From Spirochaetae bacterium HGW-Spirochaetae-3 (lineage in GTDB: Bacteria; Spirochaetota; Spirochaetia; Treponematales; UBA12059), in NCBI GenBank assembly GCA_002839315.1, contig PGXV01000006.1, forward strand, positions 187,176 to 251,175: a stretch of DNA of 64,000 bases, given 5' to 3'. The notes under the pieces are model-generated. The model had not been told where the DNA came from, ran no database searches, and worked only from the letters and a program-made list of their open reading frames with translations. A program made the translations under genes and the position numbers. This document shows, piece by piece, positions 23,998 to 31,846 of the stretch (the first letter of the stretch is position 1; every line of letters begins with the position of its first letter).

Positions 23998-26865
23998 TCA
24001 CAGCTTGCCCATCGCGCGCAGGACGCGCTCGGGGGTAAACGGCCAGACGCGGCACCAGGCGCCGACGGCGTCGTGTATCGCTATCGATATCGCCGGCGCG
24101 GCGCTATTGAGCGATATCTCCGATACGCTCTTGCCGCCGAACGGGCCGACCTCGTCCTCGACAGGTACGAGCTCCACGTGGAAGTCGTCAGGCACCTCGT
24201 ATATCGACGGGATCTTATAATCCGTGAAGCCGAGATTCAAGGGCCTGCCCTGGTCGTCGAACAGCAACTCCTCGTAGAGCGAGTGGCCGATGGCCTTCAT
24301 GACGCCGCCGTATATCTGGCCCATCGCGAGCGCGGGGTTGATCGGCGTGCCGCAGTCCTGGTACGCGTGGAAGCGCCTGAGCCTGACTTCGCCCGTGCGT
24401 ACGTTGACCGCCGCCTCGGTGAAATGCGCTCCGTACGGGAACGCGGCGTGCTCCGTCTTGAAGTTGCCGAAGCCGACGAGGTCGCCGTGGCCCTCGCCCT
24501 GGGTAGCCATGTGCGCCAGCTTGGCGAGGCTTATCTCGCCCCGCTTGCCGCGCACGATGCCGCGCGGTACGAGGTAGAGGTCTGATTCCGGCTCGCCGAG
24601 TATCCCGGACGCTACCTTGATGCACTTTTCGCGCAGGTCCTCGGCCGCCCGTACGGCGGCGTTGCCGGAGAAGTAGGTGCCGGAGCTGGCGTACGCGCCT
24701 TTGTCGAACGGCGTGGTGTCGGTATCGCCGGAGACCACCGTGACGTCGGTCATGTCGAGTTTCATTATCTCGGCCGCGGCCTTGGCGGTCACCGTGTCGA
24801 GGCCCGTACCGAGATCGGCTCCGCCTGAGAGCATCAGTAGCGAACCGTCGGGCAGGAGCCTGAGCTCCGCGTTGGCGGCGTCCAGTCCCGGTAATCCCGA
24901 GCCCTGCTGTATGATCACCGCGCCACGGCCTATCTTCCAGTCAGGGTCGTCGGACTCCGGCTTAGGCTCGCCCCACGCGAACGCCTTGCGTCCGCGAGCC
25001 ACCATCTCGTCGAGCCCGCACGTGCCGAGCGTTACGGCCGCGCCGGGTCGGCCCTCTCCGAGGCTCTTCAGTATCTCGAGCCTGGAGCCTGAGCGGACCA
25101 TGTTCTTCTCTATCAGGTCCAGCTGGTCCATGCCGAGTTCGAAGGCGAGCTCGGCGAGCGTGCCCTGCAGCGCGAACGAGCCCTTGGGCGCGCCGTAACC
25201 CTGATAGGCGCCGGCCGGCGAAAGGTTGGTGTAGTAGGTCTTAACAGAGAAACGGGCGTTGTCGCAGAGGAGGAGCGGCAGGCTCTTCGAGACGGCGTTC
25301 ATCGGCACGGTCAGGCAGTGCTGGCCGTAGGGACCGGTGTCCGCCTCTACCTTCATGTCCATCGCGGTCAGCGTGCCGTCGCGCCTGGCGCCGAGCTTGA
25401 CGGTTATCTCCATGCCGTGCCTGGTGCGGCTCGTCATGAACTCCATCGCGCGGTCGTAGCGGAACAGTACCGGCCTGCGCGTCTTCCACGCCATGTAGCC
25501 GGCTACGTCCTCGAGGACGATGTCCTGCTTTGCGCCGAAGCCGCCGCCGACGCGCTCCTTGATGACGCGTATCTTGTGCTCGGGTAGCCCGACCGCGGCG
25601 GCGACGATGCGGCGTAGGTGCCAGGGGACCTGGGTGGACGCGTGTATCACCAAGCGGTCGGCGTCGACCTTGGCGTATACGACGTGCGGCTCCAACGGCG
25701 TGCATTGTACACGCTTGCCCACGTAGGTTCGTTCTATGACGACGTCCGCTTCCGCGAAGCCCTTGTCCACGTCGCCTATGCCGTCGGCCACGCTGGCGGC
25801 GAGATTGCGGTGCGGGTCTGCGTGAAGGGGGAACTGGTATATGATCGGGTCGTCTCGGCCGTCTCCCTCGGTCGAGCTGCCGGCGGGCGGGTCCCCGACT
25901 ACGTACGAGACGGCGCCGTGGTGTACGATAGGAGCGCCGGGCGCCTTGGCCTCGGCTATGGACAGAACCGGCTTCAGCACCTCGTACTCTACGACGATGG
26001 CTTTGATCGCCGCCTCGGCCTCTTCCGGCGTCTCGGCGAGCACGGCGGCTACGCGGTCTCCGACATGGCGTACCTTGCGCGGGAACATGCGCTGATCATG
26101 GGGGCTCGGCTCGGGGAATCCCTGCCCCGCCGTGGTGTAGACGCGGTCCGGGCAGTTCTCGTGGGTGACGATGTCGACGACGCCTGGCATATCGAGGGCT
26201 TTTGATACGTCGATGCTCTTGATCCACGCGTGCGCGTACGGCGACATGAGCAGCTTCAGGTGGCATGCGTCGGAATCGACGCGGTCCTCGACGAAGGCCT
26301 TCTCTCCCCGGGCGAGGGCCGAGGCGTCGACCTTCTCCCGGTCCTTGCCGACGTGCCGGAGGTCCGGCCGGAATTCGGGGCCGAGCGGTACGACGTACTC
26401 GGGATCGGCCAGGCGCTCAGAGGCTATCCTCGCCGCGTCGTAGAACTGCTCGTAGCCGGTGCATCTGCACAGCGTTCCGGACAGCGCGTCGCGCAGTTCT
26501 TCGTCGCTCGGTTTCGGGCTGCGCGCGAGGAGATCGTGGAGAGCGAGCACGACCGCCGGGGTGCAATAGCCGCACTGGACGCACGACGCGTCGATCAGCG
26601 CGCGCTGTACTATTGAAAGCTTGCGGTCCCTGGAGAAGAAGTCTACGGTCAGCACCGAGGATCCTTCGGCCTGGGGCGCGAGAATCTGGCACGAATTGAC
26701 GAGACGGCCGTCGAGGATGACGGCGCAGAGCCCGCACGAGCCTTCGCCGTCGCAGCCGTCGCGTACGGAGACGATGCCCTTGCGCCGGAGCGCGGCGCGG
26801 AGCGTCTCTCCCGGTGCGCAGTCCCACGAGACGGAGCGCTCGTTCAGCTTGAAATCGACCTTCAT
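23998..26865 (-). CDS. xdhD: XdhD: fused 2Fe-2S / molybdopterin hydroxylase subunit
   Basis: A 955-residue molybdenum hydroxylase, matching E. coli XdhD (956) in length and domain order. An N-terminal plant-type ferredoxin region has Cys38, 44, 47 and 59. A second 2Fe-2S domain has CVQCGYCTP and LCRCTGY. The molybdopterin-binding part has GGGFGAKQD, AYQGYGAPKG and the late GGKSVSEISLNSAAP with the presumed catalytic Glu. It should hydroxylate a purine at the Mo centre and pass electrons to the FAD subunit encoded just upstream (ygfM; start and stop overlap as ATGA). XdhD is suspected of carrying a selenium-labile cofactor. I set the start at 26865; the longer reading frame upstream is antisense to nothing functional and is ygfM sequence in another frame. 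Confidence 0.92.
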   Translation of the reverse strand: MKVDFKLNERSVSWDCAPGETLRAALRRKGIVSVRDGCDGEGSCGLCAVILDGRLVNSCQILAPQAEGSSVLTVDFFSRDRKLSIVQRALIDASCVQCGYCTPAVVLALHDLLARSPKPSDEELRDALSGTLCRCTGYEQFYDAARIASERLADPEYVVPLGPEFRPDLRHVGKDREKVDASALARGEKAFVEDRVDSDACHLKLLMSPYAHAWIKSIDVSKALDMPGVVDIVTHENCPDRVYTTAGQGFPEPSPHDQRMFPRKVRHVGDRVAAVLAETPEEAEAAIKAIVVEYEVLKPVLSIAEAKAPGAPIVHHGAVSYVVGDPPAGSSTEGDGRDDPIIYQFPLHADPHRNLAASVADGIGDVDKGFAEADVVIERTYVGKRVQCTPLEPHVVYAKVDADRLVIHASTQVPWHLRRIVAAAVGLPEHKIRVIKERVGGGFGAKQDIVLEDVAGYMAWKTRRPVLFRYDRAMEFMTSRTRHGMEITVKLGARRDGTLTAMDMKVEADTGPYGQHCLTVPMNAVSKSLPLLLCDNARFSVKTYYTNLSPAGAYQGYGAPKGSFALQGTLAELAFELGMDQLDLIEKNMVRSGSRLEILKSLGEGRPGAAVTLGTCGLDEMVARGRKAFAWGEPKPESDDPDWKIGRGAVIIQQGSGLPGLDAANAELRLLPDGSLLMLSGGADLGTGLDTVTAKAAAEIMKLDMTDVTVVSGDTDTTPFDKGAYASSGTYFSGNAAVRAAEDLREKCIKVASGILGEPESDLYLVPRGIVRGKRGEISLAKLAHMATQGEGHGDLVGFGNFKTEHAAFPYGAHFTEAAVNVRTGEVRLRRFHAYQDCGTPINPALAMGQIYGGVMKAIGHSLYEELLFDDQGRPLNLGFTDYKIPSIYEVPDDFHVELVPVEDEVGPFGGKSVSEISLNSAAPAISIAIHDAVGAWCRVWPFTPERVLRAMGKL

Positions 26866-27680
26866 ATCTGTTCCTCCGCGGCGTGCAGGGCGTCGGCTAC
26901 CAGGGCCGCGCCGCGGAGCCGCTTGTACTCGACGCTGCCGCGTTGGTCGGCCCGCGCCTGCAGGAGCGGCGCGACGGTCTTCTCGATGTCGGCCTTGGTC
27001 GGCAACGGCTTGCCTTCGAACAGCGCCGCGACGTCGGGCCTTAGGGAGGCGCGGGGTCCGAAGCCCCCGATGGCGATCCTGAGTCCGGCGACCTTGCCGC
27101 CTTCTAGCCTGAAGGCGCACGCGGCGGTAGACGTGGCGATATCGCAGGCGGTCCGGCTGGCGCGCAGGCTGGACGCCCGAAGGCCGTCTGCCCGCGGCAC
27201 GATGACCGTCAGCACGAGCCCTCCGGGCGCGGCCAGCCAATCGGCCAGCGCGATCGTCACCGAGGCCTTGCTTCGTTCCTTGTATTCTACGCTCGCCCCG
27301 AGCGCCAACAGAATCGGCGCCAGGCTCGAGCAGGACTTGTTAGCGCCAAGGTTGCCGCCGACGGTCGCGCGATTGCGCGTGTTGCGGTTCGCCATCGACG
27401 TCGCCGCCGCCCTGATGGCGGGCGGCGTCGATTTCGAGTCGACGATTTCCTGGAACGTCGCGCCGGCGCCGAGGCACAGCTCGGCGCCTCGTCCATCGGA
27501 CGCGCCGCGCGTCTCGATCGTTCGGGGCACGGCCCTGCCGATGTCTACGACGCGCTCGGGCTTGTCCCTCGCCTCGAACGCGAGCGACCAGGTGCCGCCC
27601 GCCAAAGCGAGAGCGCCCGGAGCGGCCAGTAGCTCGAGCGCCTCGTCGAGCGATTCGGGCCTGAAATATTCTTTTACCAT
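26862..27680 (-). CDS. ygfM: FAD-binding subunit of a molybdenum hydroxylase (YgfM)
   Basis: A 272-residue protein of the CoxM/XdhB class, carrying FAD between the Fe-S clusters and the electron acceptor. The FAD-binding loops are LALAGGTWSL (about residue 29) and ATVGGNLGANKSCSSL (about residue 108). It begins with MVKEYFRPESLDEALELL, typical of the family. Its gene overlaps xdhD by 4 bases and the 8-oxoguanine deaminase gene by 7, so it is the natural FAD partner for XdhD, which lacks this domain. E. coli has the same ygfM-xdhD pairing. Confidence 0.9.
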   Translation of the reverse strand: MVKEYFRPESLDEALELLAAPGALALAGGTWSLAFEARDKPERVVDIGRAVPRTIETRGASDGRGAELCLGAGATFQEIVDSKSTPPAIRAAATSMANRNTRNRATVGGNLGANKSCSSLAPILLALGASVEYKERSKASVTIALADWLAAPGGLVLTVIVPRADGLRASSLRASRTACDIATSTAACAFRLEGGKVAGLRIAIGGFGPRASLRPDVAALFEGKPLPTKADIEKTVAPLLQARADQRGSVEYKRLRGAALVADALHAAEEQI

Positions 27681-29086
27681 GCGGCTTCTATCCCCGCTTT
27701 CTTAAGGAGACGCTTCGCGCAACGATTTGCCTCGTCGCGTATGCGATCCTCGTCGGCGCCCGTCAGGCGCCCGTTATTGACGACCAGCTTGCCGTTTACG
27801 ATAAGGTGGTCGACGCCGTGGTTATACCCGGAGAAGAGCAGCGCGGCCGCCGGGTCCGATAGCGCGCCCGCGTACTCGAGCTTCTTCACGTCGAACAGCG
27901 CGACGTCCGCGAGCGCGCCTGGTTCCATGGCGCCCGCGTCGTCGTAACCGAGTATCCGCGCGCCGCCGGCCGTCGCGAGCCCCAGGACCTCGCGGGCGGT
28001 GATGCCCGCCGAGCCGTATCGCACGCGCTGCAGTAGCAGCGCCTGGCGGGCCTCGCCGAGCATGTCCGACGCGTCGTTCGACGCGGAGCCGTCTACGGCC
28101 AGGCCGACGCTGACGCCGCGGTCGAGCATCTCGCGGACGCGGCATATGCCGGAACCCAGCCGCATGTTCGACGACGGGCAGTGGGCGACGCCGGTGCCCG
28201 TGCGGGCAAGGAAATCGAGTTCCTCGTCGTTGAAGTGGATGCCGTGCGCGTACCATACGTCCGGGCCCGTGAACCCGCAGTCCTCCATGACCCTGAGCGG
28301 GCGGCGGCCGTACATCTGCACGCAGAAGTCGTCCTCGTCGGCCGTCTCGGCCAGGTGGGTATGCAGTCGGGCGCCGTACTTGCGGGCCAGGTCGGCGGCG
28401 TCGCGCATCGACCTCTCGGAAACCGAGAACGGCGAGCACGGGGCCAGCGCCAGCTTGCGCATGGAGTCGGGCGCCGCGTCGTGGTACTTACGAAGCGCTT
28501 CCTCGCTCTGGGCCAGTATCTCGTCCTCGTCCTGCACGACGCTGTCCGGCGGCAGGCCGCCGTCCTTCTTGGATCGGGACATAGAGCCGCGGGTCGGCGC
28601 GAACCGGAGGCCTATCTCCGAGGCCGCCTTGAACTGGATGCCCGGCAGGTCGCCCGTGAACGAGCGGGGATACAGGTAATGGTGATCCGTCGACAGCGTG
28701 CAGCCGGTCTTGGCCAGCTCGGCCATTGCCAGCATGCTCGACCAGTAGACCGCCTCCTCGTCGACGCCCTTCCATACCTCGTACAGGTAGACGAGCCAGT
28801 CGAAGAGCTTCGCGTCCTGGACGGCGGGCACGTTGCGCGTCAGGGTCTGGTAGAAATGGTGGTGGGTATTGACGAGTCCGGGCAGCACGACATGGCGGCT
28901 CGCGTCGATGACGGCGCAGGCACCTTCGGCGCCAGACGGCGCCGAGAGGCCCTTGCCTATCTTCGATATACGGTTGCCGTCTATGAGGACGTCGACCCCG
29001 GACAAGTCATCCCCGACGGAGCCGGCGTCGGCGCCGGCTCCGTAACGGGGTCGGACCACCCTGAAGCAGTCCTTGAGTAGTATCAC
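27674..29086 (-). CDS. 8-oxoguanine deaminase-like amidohydrolase
   Basis: A 470-residue metal-dependent hydrolase of the amidohydrolase superfamily. The metal site is seen as GLVNTHHHFYQTLTR, HTHLAETADED and VDGSASNDASD. The stretches FDWLVYLYEVWKGVDEEAVY, STDHHYLYPR and RGSMSRSKKDGGLPPDSVV are characteristic of the group that deaminates 8-oxoguanine to urate (related to AtzB-like proteins) and differ from SsnA, which is encoded separately at 33060. It starts with GTG overlapping the stop of the upstream PLP enzyme gene (GTGA). In this operon it would feed oxidised guanine into the urate branch. Guanine or another aminopurine is the alternative substrate. Confidence 0.83.
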   Translation of the reverse strand: MILLKDCFRVVRPRYGAGADAGSVGDDLSGVDVLIDGNRISKIGKGLSAPSGAEGACAVIDASRHVVLPGLVNTHHHFYQTLTRNVPAVQDAKLFDWLVYLYEVWKGVDEEAVYWSSMLAMAELAKTGCTLSTDHHYLYPRSFTGDLPGIQFKAASEIGLRFAPTRGSMSRSKKDGGLPPDSVVQDEDEILAQSEEALRKYHDAAPDSMRKLALAPCSPFSVSERSMRDAADLARKYGARLHTHLAETADEDDFCVQMYGRRPLRVMEDCGFTGPDVWYAHGIHFNDEELDFLARTGTGVAHCPSSNMRLGSGICRVREMLDRGVSVGLAVDGSASNDASDMLGEARQALLLQRVRYGSAGITAREVLGLATAGGARILGYDDAGAMEPGALADVALFDVKKLEYAGALSDPAAALLFSGYNHGVDHLIVNGKLVVNNGRLTGADEDRIRDEANRCAKRLLKKAGIEAAW

Positions 29087-30540
29087 CTGACAACCTCTGC
29101 GTTGAACTCGTTGATCATGACGTCCAGGTCGGCGGCCTGGGCGCGGAGCCCGCCCCAGTAATTGCGGTGGTCGTCCCACTGGGCGCGGAGCTCGGTTACG
29201 TCCTTGCCCAGCTGCTCTATCCAGAGGAAGTACTTGAGCTGGTGCACGCGGCGCTTGTCCACCTGGGACATCTCGAGGACGTGATCCACGGACTGGCCCA
29301 TGAGCCTATCGTAGTCCCTGTCCGCCTGGCGCTGATCGTACGCGCCGCGCTCGGCGTTCATCTCGGTGATACGGCTGCCGTACATGGCCATGGAGTCGGT
29401 GAACATGGTGAATACCACGTCGGTCTCGTCCATCTCGTAGTACTTGGCGAACTTGATGGCGCCGAGCAAGTTGCCGACGCCGGAGATACCCATCAGGTTC
29501 AGCTTGGCGATATCGTCGGCGGAGACGCCGTTCTCGGCGAGCAGCTTATGGCCGGCGGGCTCGTTGAAGAGCCGGATGAGGCGGATCGGTAGCTCGTCGT
29601 CGATGCCGACGGCCATGTCGGTGTCGCGGAGGTTGTGGATCCACGGGATATGCTTGTCGCCGATGCCCTCGATGCGATGGTCCCCGAAGCCGTTCTCGAG
29701 GATGGTCGGGCACTGCAGCGCCTCCGCGACGGCTACCTTGGCGCCGTTGAAGTGGTCGCGGATATAGCTTCCCGCGCCCATGGTGCCGGCCGAGCCGGAG
29801 GACAGGACGACGCCGCCCATGTGGTCCCCGGGCCTCGCTATCTTCTTGAAGACCTCGGCCATGGCGGGCCCGGTGACGTTATAGTGCCAGAGGTGGTTGG
29901 GCAGCTGGTCGAACTGGTTGAAGATGACGCATTCCGGCCGGTTCTTCTCAATGTCGGTGCAGGTGTCGAATATCTCCTTGACGTTGGACTCGCAGCCGGG
30001 CGTGGCGATGACTTCCTCGGCCATGGTCTTGAGCCACTCGAAGCGCTCCTTGCTCATGCCGGCGGGAAGGATGGCCACCGACGGGCAGGACATCAGGCGG
30101 GAGATATAGGCGCCGCCGCGGCAGTAGTTGCCGGTGGACGGCCAGACCGCCTTCTTGGTGGTGGGGTCGAAGCGGCCCGTGACGAGCTCGGGCAGCAGGC
30201 AGGACAGCGCCGCCCCGACCTTGTGCGCGCCGGTAGGGAACCACTTACCGACGAGGCCGACGATGCGGGCCTTGGTGCCGGTGATGGAGCGGGGGATCTC
30301 TACGTAGTTGACGTCGCCGAAGGTGCCTCCTTGCTCCTTAGGCTCGTTGTGCCAGTTGACGCGGAACAGGTTGCGGCTATGCACGTCCCATAGCCCGATG
30401 TCCTTGAGCTCGTCCTTGACGGACTGGGGAATCTTGGACGGATCACGCATCTGCTCGTAGGTAGGGAGGATTATTCCCTTCTCCTTGCAGCGCTGGATGT
30501 TCTTCTTGCGCGCCTTCTCGTCTATCCGTAAATCGATCAT
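29083..30540 (-). CDS. Fold-type II PLP-dependent lyase of unassigned specificity
   Basis: A 485-residue enzyme of the tryptophan-synthase-beta/threonine-synthase fold. TGAHKVGAALSCL (about residue 97) holds the presumed PLP lysine, STGNYCRGGAYISRL the phosphate/substrate loop, and SSGSAGTMGAG the glycine-rich phosphate cup. The N-terminus (IDEKARKKNIQRCKEKG) and a long C-terminal helical part are not found in YgeX (about 398 residues), so this is not a simple ortholog of the diaminopropionate lyase of the E. coli cluster. AAAGGAG lies 6 bases before the ATG at 30540. It may carry out the C-N cleavage step of purine-ring breakdown. The substrate is not readable from sequence. Confidence 0.75.
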   Translation of the reverse strand: MIDLRIDEKARKKNIQRCKEKGIILPTYEQMRDPSKIPQSVKDELKDIGLWDVHSRNLFRVNWHNEPKEQGGTFGDVNYVEIPRSITGTKARIVGLVGKWFPTGAHKVGAALSCLLPELVTGRFDPTTKKAVWPSTGNYCRGGAYISRLMSCPSVAILPAGMSKERFEWLKTMAEEVIATPGCESNVKEIFDTCTDIEKNRPECVIFNQFDQLPNHLWHYNVTGPAMAEVFKKIARPGDHMGGVVLSSGSAGTMGAGSYIRDHFNGAKVAVAEALQCPTILENGFGDHRIEGIGDKHIPWIHNLRDTDMAVGIDDELPIRLIRLFNEPAGHKLLAENGVSADDIAKLNLMGISGVGNLLGAIKFAKYYEMDETDVVFTMFTDSMAMYGSRITEMNAERGAYDQRQADRDYDRLMGQSVDHVLEMSQVDKRRVHQLKYFLWIEQLGKDVTELRAQWDDHRNYWGGLRAQAADLDVMINEFNAEVVR

Positions 30541-30579
30541 GCCTTGCTCCTTTAGCTGGTATACGAATTTAACACATAG

Positions 30580-30625
30580 GCACGGAGAAGAGGATGAACC
30601 ACGCTGCGTCCCATCTTCCCCGTGC
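30580..30625. repeat. Imperfect inverted repeat in the only sizeable gap of the purine operon
   Basis: GCACGGAGAAGA near 30580-30591 pairs imperfectly with TCTTCCCCGTGC at 30614-30625, giving a hairpin with a loop of about 20 bases. It fills the gap between the two PLP-enzyme genes. The sequence style (TAACACATAGGCACGGAGAAG) resembles dispersed intergenic repeats of the CACGGAG type in many bacterial genomes, so it may be a small mobile repeat, an mRNA-processing site or an attenuator. No T-run follows on the operon strand. Confidence 0.5.
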
Positions 30626-30637
30626 TTGGAATCCTCA

Positions 30638-31846
30638 TTATAGTCCAAGGCCCTTCATCGCGCCGGCTACGTCCTTGAGGCCCGAGCCGGTCAGCATGAC
30701 CACTACGGTCTCGTCGGCTCGTATGCCGGCCTTCGCCTTGATGAACCCGGCCCACGCGGCGCTCGAACTGGGCTCCGCGAAGAGCCCCGCCTTGGCGGCC
30801 AGCTCCTTCTGCGCGTCCAGTATCTCGGCGTCGGTCACGACGACCGCCTTGCCGCCGTACTTCCTCAGCTTCGACAGCGCGTGGGCGCCGTTGCGCGGTA
30901 CGTCGACTGCGATCGAGTCGGCTATCGTGTCGCTCGGTACCGGCGCTCCGAAACCGCCCGCGGCCAGCGCCCTTGCGATGGCGCTCGAGCCTTCGGCCTG
31001 GCAGGCCCAGATCGTCGGTACCCTCTGGATGCGGCCGAGCCTGACCAGGTCCTCGAAGCCCTTGTAGACGCCGGCGATGATGACGCCGTCGCCTACCGGT
31101 ACGAAGACATGATCGGGCGCGACGAAGTCCTTCTTAGGGAGTTCGGCGAGGTGGCCCGCCCGTCTGGCCTCGTGCTCCCGCGCGCGCGCGAGGTCGCGGA
31201 CCATCTCGAAGCTGACGGTCTTCTTCCCCTCGATGGTCAGCGGGTTGTACGCGGTATTGCGCGACAGCACGCCGGTCTCCCCGCTATACGCGAGCGACTG
31301 GTCGAAGGCGACGTCGTATGTCCCGTCCACCTCCCGCAGCTCGGCGCCGTACTGCAGCACCTGCACCCGCTTGGCGACCGGAGCCTTCCTGGGAAGGAAT
31401 ACCGTTATCTTGAGGCCCGCGGCCGCGCCGATACCGGACATGCTGGACGCGGCGTTGCCGGTGCTCGCGAGCGCGATCTCCGTGATCCCGCGTTCCTTCG
31501 CGAAGCCCGCGACCAGGTACGAGGCGCGGTCCTTGAACGAGCCCGTGGGCTCGCAGGTGTCGTCCTTGAGGAAGAGTCGAGGGAATCCCGTCTCGTCGCG
31601 AAGCCGGGCGGGTTCCCACAGCGGCGTATCGCCTACCGGCAGGGGGGGCAGGAACTCCTTGGCTACCGGTAGCGGTATATCGTCCGGACCGCCGTCGAAT
31701 CTCCCCTCCCAGGCGCACTCGAGCACGCCGGCGAGCGGCCGGTCGGCCTCCTGCTTCGCCGAGCAGGCGCCGCAGAGGTATCGTCCCGGCTCTATGCCGT
31801 ATTCGGCCCCGCACTCGGGGCATTTATAGAACCACCTCATGATCAC
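30638..31846 (-). CDS. Threonine-synthase-like PLP enzyme with N-terminal zinc ribbon
   Basis: A 402-residue fold-type II PLP enzyme. The N-terminus has a zinc-ribbon pair of cysteines (YKCPECGAEYG and YLCGACSAK). DDTCEPTGSFKDRASYLVAG (about residue 100) contains the PLP lysine, followed by STGNAASSMSGIGAAAG and a glycine-rich region near VPVGDGVIIAGVYKG. By sequence it is nearest to threonine synthase, but its place inside a purine-degradation operon without other threonine genes suggests a different beta-elimination substrate such as a diaminopropionate-type product. It starts at a GTG overlapping the ygeY stop, or at an ATG 6 bases on (31840). True threonine synthase activity remains possible. 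Confidence 0.8.
   Translation of the reverse strand: MIMRWFYKCPECGAEYGIEPGRYLCGACSAKQEADRPLAGVLECAWEGRFDGGPDDIPLPVAKEFLPPLPVGDTPLWEPARLRDETGFPRLFLKDDTCEPTGSFKDRASYLVAGFAKERGITEIALASTGNAASSMSGIGAAAGLKITVFLPRKAPVAKRVQVLQYGAELREVDGTYDVAFDQSLAYSGETGVLSRNTAYNPLTIEGKKTVSFEMVRDLARAREHEARRAGHLAELPKKDFVAPDHVFVPVGDGVIIAGVYKGFEDLVRLGRIQRVPTIWACQAEGSSAIARALAAGGFGAPVPSDTIADSIAVDVPRNGAHALSKLRKYGGKAVVVTDAEILDAQKELAAKAGLFAEPSSSAAWAGFIKAKAGIRADETVVVMLTGSGLKDVAGAMKGLGL

Noticed and set aside
26866-27240. Longer N-terminus for XdhD
   Set aside because: The added residues are an Arg-rich out-of-frame reading of ygfM. The ATGA junction at 26862-26865 and the 956-residue length of E. coli XdhD support the shorter protein.
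27674-29086. A second SsnA
   Set aside because: First taken as SsnA because of the cluster, but its motifs match the 8-oxoguanine deaminase branch, and the protein encoded at 33060 matches SsnA much better.
29083-30540. YgeX/diaminopropionate ammonia-lyase by position
   Set aside because: It shares only the general PLP fold, is almost 90 residues longer, and its active-site stretches do not resemble YgeX as I know it.
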